Shown in pieces: positions 52,411-61,399 of a stretch of 64,000 bases of DNA. Location of the stretch: NCBI GenBank assembly GCA_003612585.1, contig RAZH01000007.1:1-64000 (forward strand), written 5' to 3'. Numbering within the stretch: the first letter of the stretch is position 1; every line of letters starts with the position of its first letter. A program made the translations under genes and the position numbers. The DNA comes from a bacterium 1XD42-54 (GTDB lineage: Bacteria > Bacillota > Clostridia > Lachnospirales > Lachnospiraceae). Under the pieces are notes generated by a model, which was not told where the DNA came from, made no database searches, and saw only the letters and a program-made list of their open reading frames with translations.

Positions 52411-53652
52411 TCAATCCCCTTGATACTTTTTTATAAGAACGGCTGCATTATGCCCCCCAAAACCAAGTGAATTGCTGAGCGCACATCGCACTTCTTTATG
52501 AAGCGGAGCACCCACGGTATAATTCAGATCACACGCTTCGTCAACCTGCGCCGTTCCTGCGGTCTGGTGAATAAAGCTGTCCTGCATACTCTTTACACAC
52601 GTAATGAATTCTACGCCGCCCGCTGCCCCGAGCAGATGACCGATCAACGACTTTGTTGAATTAACCGCCACTTTTTCGGCCGCCTCGCCAAGCGCAAGCC
52701 TGATTGCCCGCGTCTCGTACAGATCATTGTGATGTGTACTTGTGCCGTGTGCATTGATATAATCCATTTCTTCCGGAGCCACATTTGCCTCATGCATGGC
52801 AAGCAGCATGGCTCTGGCCGCAGCTTCTCCGTCTTCTGCTGGAGAAGTAATATGGTACGCATCACACGTTGCTCCGTAGCCTGCCACCTCCGCATAAATC
52901 CTCGCGCCTCTTTGTTTTGCATGTCCAAGCTCCTCGAGCACCACCACACCGGCTCCTTCCCCCATAACAAAACCATTCCTGTCTTTATCAAACGGAATGG
53001 AAGCACGCAGCGGGTCCGTACTCGTCGTAAGCGCTGTCAGGCTCGCAAAGCCTGCAACGGAGGTCGGACAGATCGCACTCTCTGTTCCCCCTGCAAACAT
53101 CACATCCGCATCCCCGCACTGAATCGCGCGCATTGCATCTCCGATTGCATGAGTTCCCGTCGCACATGCAGTTGTCACACTCGTACATTTTCCTTTGCAG
53201 CCGATCTGAATTGCAATATTGCCTGCTGCCATATTCGAAATCATAAGCGGCACCATAAGCGGCGCCACCCTCGCAGGTCCCTTCTCCAAAAGTCTGTTAT
53301 ATTCCCGTTCTACCGTTTGCAGGCTTCCGATTCCGGAACCCACAATCACCCCCACGCGATACACATCTTCCTGATTCAGATCAAGCCCGGCATCTGCCAT
53401 TGCCTCTTTGGCCGCCGCCACCGCATACTGTGCAAACGGCTCCATTCGTCTGGCTGCCTTCGCATCCATACAATCCCCTGCCGTAAAGTTTTTCACTTCT
53501 GCTGCAAGCTTTACTTTATACGCAGATGTATCAAATTTTGTAATTGGCCCGATTCCGACCTTTCCCTCTTTCACAGATGCCCAGAATTGCTGCACATCAT
53601 TTCCGATTGGCGTAACAGCGCCAAGGCCTGTCACTACGACTCTCCTCTTCAT
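52411..53652 (-). CDS. fabF: 3-oxoacyl-ACP synthase II
   Basis: The 413-residue condensing enzyme has catalytic Cys 163 in TTACATGTHAIG and the two His of NAHGTSTHHND and the NSTKSLIGHLLGAAG motif. It elongates acyl-ACP with malonyl-ACP. Start at ATG 53652 behind GGAGGG. It lies 9 bases after fabG. Confidence 0.97.
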   Translation of the reverse strand: MKRRVVVTGLGAVTPIGNDVQQFWASVKEGKVGIGPITKFDTSAYKVKLAAEVKNFTAGDCMDAKAARRMEPFAQYAVAAAKEAMADAGLDLNQEDVYRVGVIVGSGIGSLQTVEREYNRLLEKGPARVAPLMVPLMISNMAAGNIAIQIGCKGKCTSVTTACATGTHAIGDAMRAIQCGDADVMFAGGTESAICPTSVAGFASLTALTTSTDPLRASIPFDKDRNGFVMGEGAGVVVLEELGHAKQRGARIYAEVAGYGATCDAYHITSPAEDGEAAARAMLLAMHEANVAPEEMDYINAHGTSTHHNDLYETRAIRLALGEAAEKVAVNSTKSLIGHLLGAAGGVEFITCVKSMQDSFIHQTAGTAQVDEACDLNYTVGAPLHKEVRCALSNSLGFGGHNAAVLIKKYQGD

Positions 53653-53661
53653 CTTTCCCTC

Positions 53662-54402
53662 CTACATGACCATACCGCCGTCTACCTGAAATACCTGGCC
53701 TGTAATATAGCCGGCCTCTTCCGAAGCCAAAAATGCGGCCATAGCCGCAATCTCCTCCGGCTTTCCAAATCTTCCAAGCGGAATCTGACGGACCGCCGCT
53801 TCCTTTACTGCATCGGAAAGCGCTCCTGTCATATCAGTCTCAATAAATCCCGGCGCGATTGCATTGACCGTAACGCCACGGGAAGCCAGCTCTCTTGCCG
53901 CCGACTTCGTCATGCCAATCACTCCGGCTTTGGAAGCCGCGTAATTTACCTGTCCGGCATTCCCGGCCACACCGGACACAGAAGCCAGATTGATGATCCG
54001 CCCCCCTCGCTGTCTGATCATCTGCCTTGCCGCAAAACGCAGACAGTGAAACGTTCCCTTTAAATTTACTTCAATCACCCGGTCAAAATCTTCCTCCGTC
54101 ATCCGCGCCAACAGACCGTCTCTTGTAATTCCAGCATTATTCACAAGAATATCGATTCTTCCGTATGTCTCAATCACACCCTGAAAAAATGTCTCACAGG
54201 CAGCATAATCCGAAACGTTGCACTGCACTGCCTGCGCGCGGCCGCCTGCTGCCTCAATCTCTGCCTGCACCGCCTGCGCTTTTTCCGCAGACCCATTATA
54301 ATTCAGAACCACCGTCGCTCCGGCACTGGCCAATCTGCACGCAATTGCTCTTCCAATCCCTCTCGACGCCCCTGTAACAACTGCAATCTTTTCCTCCGTC
54401 AT
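53662..54402 (-). CDS. fabG: 3-oxoacyl-ACP reductase
   Basis: The 246-residue short-chain dehydrogenase has the NADPH motif TGASRGIG near 9-16, NNAG and the catalytic Ser-Tyr-Lys set with YAASKAG. It reduces 3-oxoacyl-ACP. ATG 54402 is preferred over a GTG two codons upstream because AGGAGG is then 9 bases away. Confidence 0.95.
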   Translation of the reverse strand: MTEEKIAVVTGASRGIGRAIACRLASAGATVVLNYNGSAEKAQAVQAEIEAAGGRAQAVQCNVSDYAACETFFQGVIETYGRIDILVNNAGITRDGLLARMTEEDFDRVIEVNLKGTFHCLRFAARQMIRQRGGRIINLASVSGVAGNAGQVNYAASKAGVIGMTKSAARELASRGVTVNAIAPGFIETDMTGALSDAVKEAAVRQIPLGRFGKPEEIAAMAAFLASEEAGYITGQVFQVDGGMVM

Positions 54403-54432
54403 CTTCACTCTCCTCCTGTTCTCCTGTGGTTT

Positions 54433-55359
54433 TCACATATCCTGCAACTGCGACAAAACGCTCTCCAAATCCTCCACGGTCTGAATAGAAAAACATCTCA
54501 CGCCCCTGTCAATTTTTTTCACAAAACCACTCAATGTTTTTCCGGGTCCGATCTCTACAAATGTTTTGACTCCGGATGCAATCATGTGGCGAATGCTCTG
54601 CTCCCATCGAACGGGTGATGCCACCTGCTGTGCAAGCAACGTCTTTGTCTGCCCAATCTCCGTCACAGTCTCTGCTGTTACATTCGTCACATAGGGAATT
54701 TCAAGATTTCTCCACCGAACATGATCGAGTTCTTTTTGGAGCGCTTCGCCCGCCCCACACAGCATCGGCGAGTGAAACGGCCCGCTGACGTTAAGCGCAA
54801 GCACTCGCCTCGCTCCTGCCTCCAGAAGCGCCGCTTTTGCCTGCTCTACTGCAAATGTCCGCCCGGTAATGACAATCTGGCCGGGACAATTATAATTGGC
54901 AATCGTCACACCGCTGATTCCAGACAGTACTGCTTCAATTTTTTCCGTCTCCATCCCCAGTACGGCCGCCATAGCACCTTCCCCCCGTGGAACAGCCTGC
55001 TGCATCAAAATTCCCCGCACGCGTGTCGTCCGGATCGCGTCCTCATCGCTCATCCCTCCGGCTACTGCAATCGCAGCATACTCGCCAAGGCTCAGCCCAG
55101 CCGTAATATCTGCCCTCAGTCCTTTCTCCATGGCTGTGCGTGCCATCGCAAGGCTGGCTGTTACCAGCGCCGCCTGTGTATATTCCGTCTGGTCGAGTTT
55201 CTCATTCGGTTCAAAACAGAGCGCCCTCATATCGAATCCCAAAGCCTCTGACGCCTGGTCAAACATCACTTTCGCTGTTTTGCTCTGCTCATAAAAGTCT
55301 TTTCCCATGCCGCATTTCTGTGAACCCTGTCCCGGGAAAAGAAACGCTGTTTTACTCAT
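54433..55359 (-). CDS. fabD: malonyl-CoA:ACP transacylase
   Basis: The 308-residue enzyme has FPGQGSQ near 8-14, nucleophile Ser 90 in GLSLGEY and the catalytic His of GPFHSPM near 197. It loads malonyl groups onto ACP. It overlaps fabK by 8 bp. Confidence 0.96.
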   Translation of the reverse strand: MSKTAFLFPGQGSQKCGMGKDFYEQSKTAKVMFDQASEALGFDMRALCFEPNEKLDQTEYTQAALVTASLAMARTAMEKGLRADITAGLSLGEYAAIAVAGGMSDEDAIRTTRVRGILMQQAVPRGEGAMAAVLGMETEKIEAVLSGISGVTIANYNCPGQIVITGRTFAVEQAKAALLEAGARRVLALNVSGPFHSPMLCGAGEALQKELDHVRWRNLEIPYVTNVTAETVTEIGQTKTLLAQQVASPVRWEQSIRHMIASGVKTFVEIGPGKTLSGFVKKIDRGVRCFSIQTVEDLESVLSQLQDM

Positions 55360-56290
55360 AGAATCCGGCTCCCCCGATCAGTGCGTCCGTCTCTTTTACG
55401 AGTTTTTCGATCAGTTCCTGACAGGAAAGCTCTTCTTTGATCATTCCTGCGATCTGTCCTGCCATTACGCTTCCATTTACCGTATCTCCTTCGACAACTG
55501 CCTTTCGAAGTCCGCCCAGTGTCAGAAGCTCAAGCTCCTCAAAAGAGGTTCCCTCTTTCTCCATACGGAGGTATTCTTTGGTCATCTGGTTGCGCAGTGC
55601 CCGTACTGGATGGCCTGTTGTGCGGCCTGTCACACAGGAATCAATATCCTTGGCTTTCAAAATCCGCTGTTTATAGTTTTCATGAACCTGCGCTTCCTTT
55701 GTCACGACAAAATGAGTGCCGATCTGTACCCCTTTTGCGCCGAGCATAAAAGCGGCTGCCACACCGCGGCCGTCTGCAATTCCACCTGCGGCGATCACCG
55801 GTATCTGGACGGCATCTGCAACCTGAGGCACAAGTACCATCGTCGTATTCTCGCCAATATGTCCCCCTGACTCACTTCCTTCTGCCACAACGGCATCCGC
55901 TCCCGTGCGTTCCATCCTTCTTGCAAGCGCCACAGACGCCACAACCGGAATAACCTTTACACCGGCAGCCTTCCACATTTCCATATATTTTTCAGGGCTT
56001 CCCGCTCCTGTTGTTACGACCTTTACGCCTTCTTCCACAATCACCTTTGCGACCTCGTCCGCATACGGACTCATCAGCATGATGTTAACGCCAAACGGCT
56101 TCTCCGTCTTTTTCCTGGCTTCCCTGATCTGCTGGCGCACCCAGTCTGCCGGAGCGCTCGCAGCGCCGATCAGTCCCAATCCGCCTGCCTCTGACACACC
56201 TGCTGCCAGATGATGCTCTGCTACCCAGGCCATACCTCCCTGGATAATCGGATACTGTATGCCAAGCAATTCTGTAATCTCTGTCCTCAT
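55352..56290 (-). CDS. fabK: enoyl-ACP reductase II (FMN)
   Basis: The 312-residue TIM-barrel flavoprotein begins with LGIQYPIIQGGMAW and has AEGSESGGHIGE, PVIAAGGIADGRG and GAKGVQIGTHF, the FMN-binding signatures of FabK/2-nitropropane dioxygenase-like enzymes. It does the last reduction of the cycle. FabK is the triclosan-insensitive type, and no FabI is seen here. Confidence 0.94.
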   Translation of the reverse strand: MRTEITELLGIQYPIIQGGMAWVAEHHLAAGVSEAGGLGLIGAASAPADWVRQQIREARKKTEKPFGVNIMLMSPYADEVAKVIVEEGVKVVTTGAGSPEKYMEMWKAAGVKVIPVVASVALARRMERTGADAVVAEGSESGGHIGENTTMVLVPQVADAVQIPVIAAGGIADGRGVAAAFMLGAKGVQIGTHFVVTKEAQVHENYKQRILKAKDIDSCVTGRTTGHPVRALRNQMTKEYLRMEKEGTSFEELELLTLGGLRKAVVEGDTVNGSVMAGQIAGMIKEELSCQELIEKLVKETDALIGGAGFYE

Positions 56291-56305
56291 AACGCGTCTC
56301 TCCTT

Positions 56306-56524
56306 TTACCGGTTTAAATACTCCAGAACTGCTCCAACCGTTGTGAGCTGCTCCAAATCCTCTGTCGGAATCTCTTTCTCGTATTTTTCTTCCAGCGCCA
56401 TAACCATCTCGAACAGATCGAGGGAATCTGCCCCCAGATCCTCTTTAAAAGAAGTCTCTTCTGTGATTTTCTCTGCATCTACATTCAGACTCTCTGCAAT
56501 AATCTCTCTTAATTCTTCAAACAT
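56306..56524 (-). CDS. acpP: acyl carrier protein
   Basis: The 72-residue acidic carrier has the phosphopantetheine Ser 34 in GADSLDLFEM. The start at 56524 is set by AAGGAG and gives the standard length; the longer frame of 93 residues has no ribosome site. It carries the growing acyl chain for all the neighbouring enzymes. Confidence 0.97.
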   Translation of the reverse strand: MFEELREIIAESLNVDAEKITEETSFKEDLGADSLDLFEMVMALEEKYEKEIPTEDLEQLTTVGAVLEYLNR

Positions 56525-56606
56525 AATCTTATTCTCCTTTTCATTCATACAAAGTTCATAAATATTCTTTTTATTGTAATCCGGCAATTCCGGTAATTAC
56601 CTTTTA

Positions 56607-57566
56607 TCAGCCCCAGGTTACTACAGACGCCCCCCAGGATAGGCCAGCCCCGAATCCTGCAAGCACAAGACGCTGCCCCTTTTTCAGCTTCCCGCTTTTC
56701 TTCAGCTCATCCAGCAAAATCGGAATGCTTGCAGAAGAAGTATTTCCATATCTGGAAAGATTCATCGGAAATTTTTCCAGTGACTCCCCAAGCCGCTTCG
56801 CCACTGACTCTACAATCCTCTGATTCGCCTGGTGCAGAATATAATATGTAATCTCAGCTCTGGAAAGCTCCGCTTTTTCCAGTACCTCTTCTATGACCTC
56901 CGGCACCCTCTTTACTGCAAATTGAAACACAGCTCTTCCATTCATACGCAGATGGGTCATTTCTGTTCTTTCCTGCCAGCGGCTCTGATGGTGTGTCTCA
57001 CACGTCAGCGCATCCCCCAGTCTCCCATCCGAATGCAAAACTGACGCCCCTCGCGGTCCATCCTGGACACAGATCACAGCAGCCCCGGCTCCGTCGCCAA
57101 ACAAAATACACGTGCTGCGGTCCTGCCAGTCGACCAAATGCGACAGGCTTTCCGCGCCAATCACAAGCGCACAGTGGCAAAGACCGGATTCCAGATACGA
57201 ACAGACCGTATTATAGGCAAACAAAAAGCCGGTACATGCTGCATTCAGATCAAAACAAAACGCATGCACGGCGCCTATTGCTCTTTGGACCTCACACGCC
57301 GTACATGGAAAGATCACATTCGAGGAACTCGTTGCCACAACAATCAGGTCAATCTCCTCTGGCAAAATCCCTGCATCCAAAATAGCTGCCTCTGCCGCCT
57401 GCGATGCCATAAACACAGTTGTCTCTGTCTCTGTAATATGCCGCGCCTCGACTCCGGTCCGCTCCCGTATCCACGTATCACTTGTTTCTACCATTTGTGA
57501 GAGCGCCTCATTCGTGAGAATGTTCGGTGGAACGTACGAACCCGTTCCCTTTATTACTCCAGTCAT
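56607..57566 (-). CDS. fabH: 3-oxoacyl-ACP synthase III
   Basis: The 319-residue priming condensing enzyme has catalytic Cys 111 in NAACTGFLFA, His in LHQANQRI near 244 and Asn in RYGNTSSASIP near 274. It starts chains from acyl-CoA and malonyl-ACP. It is the first gene of the fatty-acid operon, with a strong promoter 82 bp upstream and a weak ribosome site. Confidence 0.96.
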   Translation of the reverse strand: MTGVIKGTGSYVPPNILTNEALSQMVETSDTWIRERTGVEARHITETETTVFMASQAAEAAILDAGILPEEIDLIVVATSSSNVIFPCTACEVQRAIGAVHAFCFDLNAACTGFLFAYNTVCSYLESGLCHCALVIGAESLSHLVDWQDRSTCILFGDGAGAAVICVQDGPRGASVLHSDGRLGDALTCETHHQSRWQERTEMTHLRMNGRAVFQFAVKRVPEVIEEVLEKAELSRAEITYYILHQANQRIVESVAKRLGESLEKFPMNLSRYGNTSSASIPILLDELKKSGKLKKGQRLVLAGFGAGLSWGASVVTWG

Positions 57567-57603
57567 TGTTCTTCACCATCTGCCCTTTATTTATTTTATT
57601 CTA

Positions 57604-57648
57604 TTTTATTTTAAATATATTTGATTTTAAAATATTTTGATTTTAAAA
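57604..57648 (-). promoter_or_regulatory. 16-bp phased repeats after the fab promoter
   Basis: Plus-strand TTTGATTTTAAAA occurs at 57620 and 57636, and the related TTTTATTTTAAAT at 57604, all 16 bp apart. They cover the predicted transcription start and leader of the fab operon, a good place for a repressor such as the MarR/FabT-type protein. They are direct rather than inverted repeats. Confidence 0.5.
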
Positions 57649-57675
57649 GTATATCACAAAAAAACAGGCTGTCAA
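57648..57675 (-). promoter_or_regulatory. promoter of the fatty-acid operon
   Basis: TTGACA (57670-57675), 16 bp, TATACT (57648-57653) on the minus strand. The -35 box is part of the 3' arm of the terminator of the preceding gene. Confidence 0.8.
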
Positions 57676-57701
57676 CACTTTTTTCAAAGCGGACAGCCTG
57701 T
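57657..57701 (-). terminator. terminator after the CBM9-like gene, overlapping the fab promoter
   Basis: ACAGGCTGTC and GACAGCCTGT form a perfect 10-bp stem with an 18-base loop, followed by TTTTTTT on the minus strand. Confidence 0.88.
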
Positions 57702-57743
57702 ATCATCCAATAAGTCCTGCATTGCAGCGCTTATTTCTCTTTC

Positions 57744-58535
57744 CTATTCAAATGTCACCCGGCCCCACACGCTCGGATTTTTATCGCTTTCTGCCGATCC
57801 GGACCAGCTGATCTGTACGCTGGCCTGCGTATTCGGGAAAGGATAGTCATTGTCAGTCATACAAAAATCAAAATTAACTGTATCGCCTGCTGTCGGTACA
57901 TAGGCTTCAATGTAGTCATTGGAAAAATTGGCCCACGGAATTACAGCCTCAAAAATGAAACCTTCATCAGTTATTGTGTAAGTTCTCTCATACCCCTGCA
58001 GGACCTTATCGCTCCCCTCCATCCCCTGGGTGCTGAAACGCGCAAGGTTTTCCCGCTCGATCATAGAACGGTCAATCGCTGTATACCAGTTTGTCTTATC
58101 CATCATCAGGTATACCAGAAAATCATTTGTCTCATAAGCGGTACGATCCGGGTCTGCATCCGGATTGGTGGAAATGTAAAGTTTGAAGTTATCCTCCATA
58201 TTATGTGCAAGCTGCCCGACTGCGCCAAACGGCGTTGCCTCTTTTGCATCTACAGCCAGATACAGATTTTCTTCATCCCACATCAGATAAACGCTACTGC
58301 TTACATCCGTCTCGCCAAGCCAGTGCTCTGCATCCCGGATCACCTGTGATTCGTCTTTAATCTCGATAGGCGAGGACAGATCCCACTCACTTAAATCTCC
58401 GTCAATCGTAACGGCTCCCTGTGCCTGATGTGCAACAGCCGTACTCTCTCCGGCCAGTGCCGTGCAGGAAAACATCCCAAGGCAAAGTGTCGCAGCTCCT
58501 GGTATTAGTAATGTTTTTCTTACTTTATTCTTCAT
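57744..58535 (-). CDS. secreted CBM9-like carbohydrate-binding protein
   Basis: The 263-residue protein has a signal peptide (about 1-29, ending ALAGE) and a single domain like the carbohydrate family 9 binding domain (GDLSEWDLSSPIEI, VYLMWDEENLYLAVDAKE, FIFEAVIPWANF). It has no catalytic motif and no anchor. The start at 58535 leaves 12 bases from AAAGGA; an earlier ATG touches that site. It follows the GH3 gene but is separated from it by a terminator. It probably binds glycan outside the cell. Confidence 0.82.
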   Translation of the reverse strand: MKNKVRKTLLIPGAATLCLGMFSCTALAGESTAVAHQAQGAVTIDGDLSEWDLSSPIEIKDESQVIRDAEHWLGETDVSSSVYLMWDEENLYLAVDAKEATPFGAVGQLAHNMEDNFKLYISTNPDADPDRTAYETNDFLVYLMMDKTNWYTAIDRSMIERENLARFSTQGMEGSDKVLQGYERTYTITDEGFIFEAVIPWANFSNDYIEAYVPTAGDTVNFDFCMTDNDYPFPNTQASVQISWSGSAESDKNPSVWGRVTFE

Positions 58536-58611
58536 GTTTGTATACATTCCTTTCCTGTGATAAAACAAAAGTATGCCTCATACACTCTTGTAATATAAAA
58601 TTCCTGATATG

Positions 58612-58643
58612 AAAAACCGGGCGCTGCTGTTTTGGCAGCGCCC
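58612..58643 (-). terminator. terminator after the GH3 gene
   Basis: GGGCGCTGC and GCAGCGCCC form a perfect 9-bp stem with a 7-base loop, followed by GGTTTTTC on the minus strand. Confidence 0.85.
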
Positions 58644-58679
58644 TTGAAAATAGTAGAAGAAATATTTTCAGTTTTCAGA

Positions 58680-61184
58680 TTATTCGACAACGATTGTCTC
58701 GCTCATATCGCCAACGCTGATGGTATGCTCGCCAGCTTCCAGTGTCAGCTCTACGCTGATGACACGGAACTGTCCTTCATCCAGAGCTACGAATTTCTCT
58801 GCTGCAACGTTTTCGCCATCCATTACCTGAACGGTCATATGTCCGTCGCCGCCGTTGTTCTTTGCTACGAAGGAAACCTTGAACGGAACGCCTGCCTGCT
58901 GAGTTGCAGTTACTGCTACTGTCTGCATCTGAGTTCCCCATCTGGTCTCAACCTCAACCTCTTCCGTTGTGCGCGGTACTGTTAACAGACTCAGCTCGAT
59001 CGCTGCCGGGTTGCTGTAGCTCATACCATAGTCGGTTGTCCAAAGAACGTCTCCAAGGTTATTTGCCATTTCGATGTTTGGATTTTCCTTAGCCAGCATT
59101 GCCATGTACAGACGTGTCTCGTCATTTACACCGATATCATTCTGCAGTTCGCCCCAGGAAAGAGTATAATCATTCTTGTTGTAAGCTGTCTCAAACAGTG
59201 TGCTTCCTGCCGGCTCTTTCTCGCCAAACAGCATTGCTGCCGTAACAGACGGAGTTGCGTAACGATAGAAACTTCCTACGTTGGAACCATGGTCCGGTGT
59301 ATTGCTGTATGTCTGCATCAGCAGTGCATCTGCTGCTTCAACCTGCTCAAGGCCCGGTTCAGAACTTACCGTACCTTCGAATACCAGAACAACCGGCTTG
59401 CCTGCTGCCTGTGCATCCTCGATCATGTAATAGTAAGCATCGTCAAATGTCGTTACATGGAACAGGCATACATCTGCTGCATCCATTGTGTCAACAACTT
59501 CGCCATATGCGCCAACTGCTGTACTGTCGTTTGTCTTCAGATCTTCTGTTGTTCCATCTACGTATACCTTTGTACCTGCTGCCAGCGGAAGAATGCTGTT
59601 CTCATTTTTCAGAAGGATCGTAGATTCAACCATCAGCTGTTCTTCCATCTCAGCAAGTTCACTGCGGCGTGCACGGTTGATATCGTCATTGCTCATTACT
59701 GCAAACGGCTCTGCCTGATATTCCTCAGAACCAAGCAGTGCAACTGCGTCTTCCCAGTCTGAATACGGATCTTCAAAGATACCAAGATCAAACTTGTTGC
59801 GCAGAACGCGTGCCACATGCTCGTCAAAGTCTTCACTTGTAACAAGACCCTGCTCTACTGCTTCAATAATCAGATCCGGATAAGCACGGCAGAAGATTTC
59901 TTCCTGATGCTCGCTCAGATCATCGCCAAGAATTGCACTGTAACAGCTGAACATATCAACGCCTGCATTCAGAATCATTGCATAGCGCTCAGTTGCGTTC
60001 AACGTAGAGATGTCGATACCATCGGAGGTAACGCCTGTGTTGCTCATAATCCATGTGATATCCAGCGGCCAGTCAAGACAGACAACGCCTTCATAGCCCA
60101 GATCCTCACGAAGGATGTCATACGTATCTTTGTCCATGTAACCCTGAACGCCCGGAGTAATACCTTCATTGTTGTTCGTCATGATGTAGTCTGTACCTGC
60201 ATCAACAACTGCCTTCCATCCTACCATCCAGCTGTCCAGAAGGTTTGCCGGAGATTTTGCTTTTACATATGCATTACGTCCGCCACGGGCAATGAAGTGT
60301 TTGGAATGAGCACTCCAGCCATTGTCCTGGTAAGCATTTGTCTCGATCGCGGACATCTTTGCGATGTACTGCGGATCATCTCCGTAGAAGCTGCCGATCT
60401 CATTTCCATAGCCATGGAATACCTGATGGTAACCAAGTGCTGCGGATTCTTTGGAATACTCTGATACAAGATTGTACAGAAGTTCTTCATCATGAGCCAC
60501 ACCAAATGCATAATGAGGCATATCGATCATGCCGCCCCATGTATTGTAGGAACGGTCACCGGAAAATACAACCGGAATACCAAGGCGGTTCTCCTCTGCA
60601 ATGCCCTGGATTGCATTAAATGTATCCAGCTGATCTTTCGGATTTCCTGTAAATGCTGCGATATAGGTCGTAACATTCGTTCCTTTGATCTGGTAAGCCA
60701 TCGGTACGATATTCGTTCCGTTTACGTTTACAAGAGACTCTGTAGAATAAAGACATGCTTCCGGATCATCTACATAAGGTGTTCCGGTAGCAGATACATT
60801 ACCGCGGTCCTCTATGTCGTTAGTCAGATTGCTGACCGTACTTCCGTTGCTTCCGAATACACAGGAGAAAATCAGCGTACCCGCTTTTTCCTGATCGGTC
60901 ATCTGAGACAGAAGATCCTGAACACGCGTCTCCTGATCCTGACGCCAGTCTTCATATACATCCAGCTCGCCATCTTTGTCCAGATCACGGAAGTACAGGC
61001 CGTCGGCCTCCAGAAATCCTTCCGCACTCTTGTTGCTCAGACGAACCTGCTCGCCGTTTGCCTCGATATAATAAAAACCGGAGGAACTTTCTTTGATCAC
61101 CGAATCATTCTCTGCTGCCAGAGCCGGAACACACATTGCATTCGCAGCCACTGCCATCGCAAGCGCTAATGGAAATTTCTTCAT
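58680..61184 (-). CDS. secreted glycoside hydrolase family 3 enzyme
   Basis: The 834-residue enzyme has a signal peptide (about 1-23, ending ALAAE). Next come the GH3 N-terminal barrel (about 80-420), with KHFIARGGRNAY and the nucleophile region VCLDW near Asp 371, and the C-terminal alpha/beta domain (about 470-700). A final beta-rich part may bind substrate. SDW is the common form, so LDW is a small deviation. GH3 enzymes release beta-linked sugars such as glucose, xylose or N-acetylglucosamine; the substrate is not readable here. ATG 61184 is chosen because AAGGTGG precedes it and the signal peptide begins there. Confidence 0.92.
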   Translation of the reverse strand: MKKFPLALAMAVAANAMCVPALAAENDSVIKESSSGFYYIEANGEQVRLSNKSAEGFLEADGLYFRDLDKDGELDVYEDWRQDQETRVQDLLSQMTDQEKAGTLIFSCVFGSNGSTVSNLTNDIEDRGNVSATGTPYVDDPEACLYSTESLVNVNGTNIVPMAYQIKGTNVTTYIAAFTGNPKDQLDTFNAIQGIAEENRLGIPVVFSGDRSYNTWGGMIDMPHYAFGVAHDEELLYNLVSEYSKESAALGYHQVFHGYGNEIGSFYGDDPQYIAKMSAIETNAYQDNGWSAHSKHFIARGGRNAYVKAKSPANLLDSWMVGWKAVVDAGTDYIMTNNNEGITPGVQGYMDKDTYDILREDLGYEGVVCLDWPLDITWIMSNTGVTSDGIDISTLNATERYAMILNAGVDMFSCYSAILGDDLSEHQEEIFCRAYPDLIIEAVEQGLVTSEDFDEHVARVLRNKFDLGIFEDPYSDWEDAVALLGSEEYQAEPFAVMSNDDINRARRSELAEMEEQLMVESTILLKNENSILPLAAGTKVYVDGTTEDLKTNDSTAVGAYGEVVDTMDAADVCLFHVTTFDDAYYYMIEDAQAAGKPVVLVFEGTVSSEPGLEQVEAADALLMQTYSNTPDHGSNVGSFYRYATPSVTAAMLFGEKEPAGSTLFETAYNKNDYTLSWGELQNDIGVNDETRLYMAMLAKENPNIEMANNLGDVLWTTDYGMSYSNPAAIELSLLTVPRTTEEVEVETRWGTQMQTVAVTATQQAGVPFKVSFVAKNNGGDGHMTVQVMDGENVAAEKFVALDEGQFRVISVELTLEAGEHTISVGDMSETIVVE

Positions 61185-61236
61185 AAGATTACCACCTTTT
61201 CTCTTTTCTATGAATTGTTTTACTGGTTCTATCTTT

Positions 61237-61261
61237 TTGAAAACTTCGCGCAAAGTTTCAA
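61237..61261. promoter_or_regulatory. palindromic operator-like site in the GH3 leader
   Basis: AAACTT (61241-61246) and AAGTTT (61253-61258) flank CGCGCA, and TTGA/TCAA extend the arms with one base missing. This A/T arm and CG centre form is typical of LacI-family operators. It lies between the promoter and the GH3 start. Confidence 0.5.
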
Positions 61262-61313
61262 TGACGTTGCCTCTGCCAACCGGAAAATACGCCCGGTCAA
61301 CGGAAGTAACGTC

Positions 61314-61342
61314 ATCATAGCACACAGTATTTTTACATTCAA
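61314..61342 (-). promoter_or_regulatory. promoter of the GH3 gene
   Basis: TTGAAT (61337-61342), 17 bp, TATGAT (61314-61319), giving a leader of about 125 bases. An 8-bp inverted repeat ATGACGTT/AACGTCAT (61261-61268 and 61308-61315) brackets part of the leader. Confidence 0.6.
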
Positions 61343-61399
61343 TTTGATTGTCATCAGTGGTTCTTAATTGTCACGAATGGCAGCACTTTCCAGAAAATT

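Noticed and set aside
52729-54063. 444-codon plus-strand frame opposite fabF and fabG
   Set aside because: The Cys/His/Arg-rich composition and lack of motifs mark it as an antisense shadow of two clear enzyme genes.
61185-61325. 47-codon upstream extension of the GH3 frame
   Set aside because: It would bury the signal peptide, it overlaps the predicted promoter and palindromes, and it has no ribosome site.
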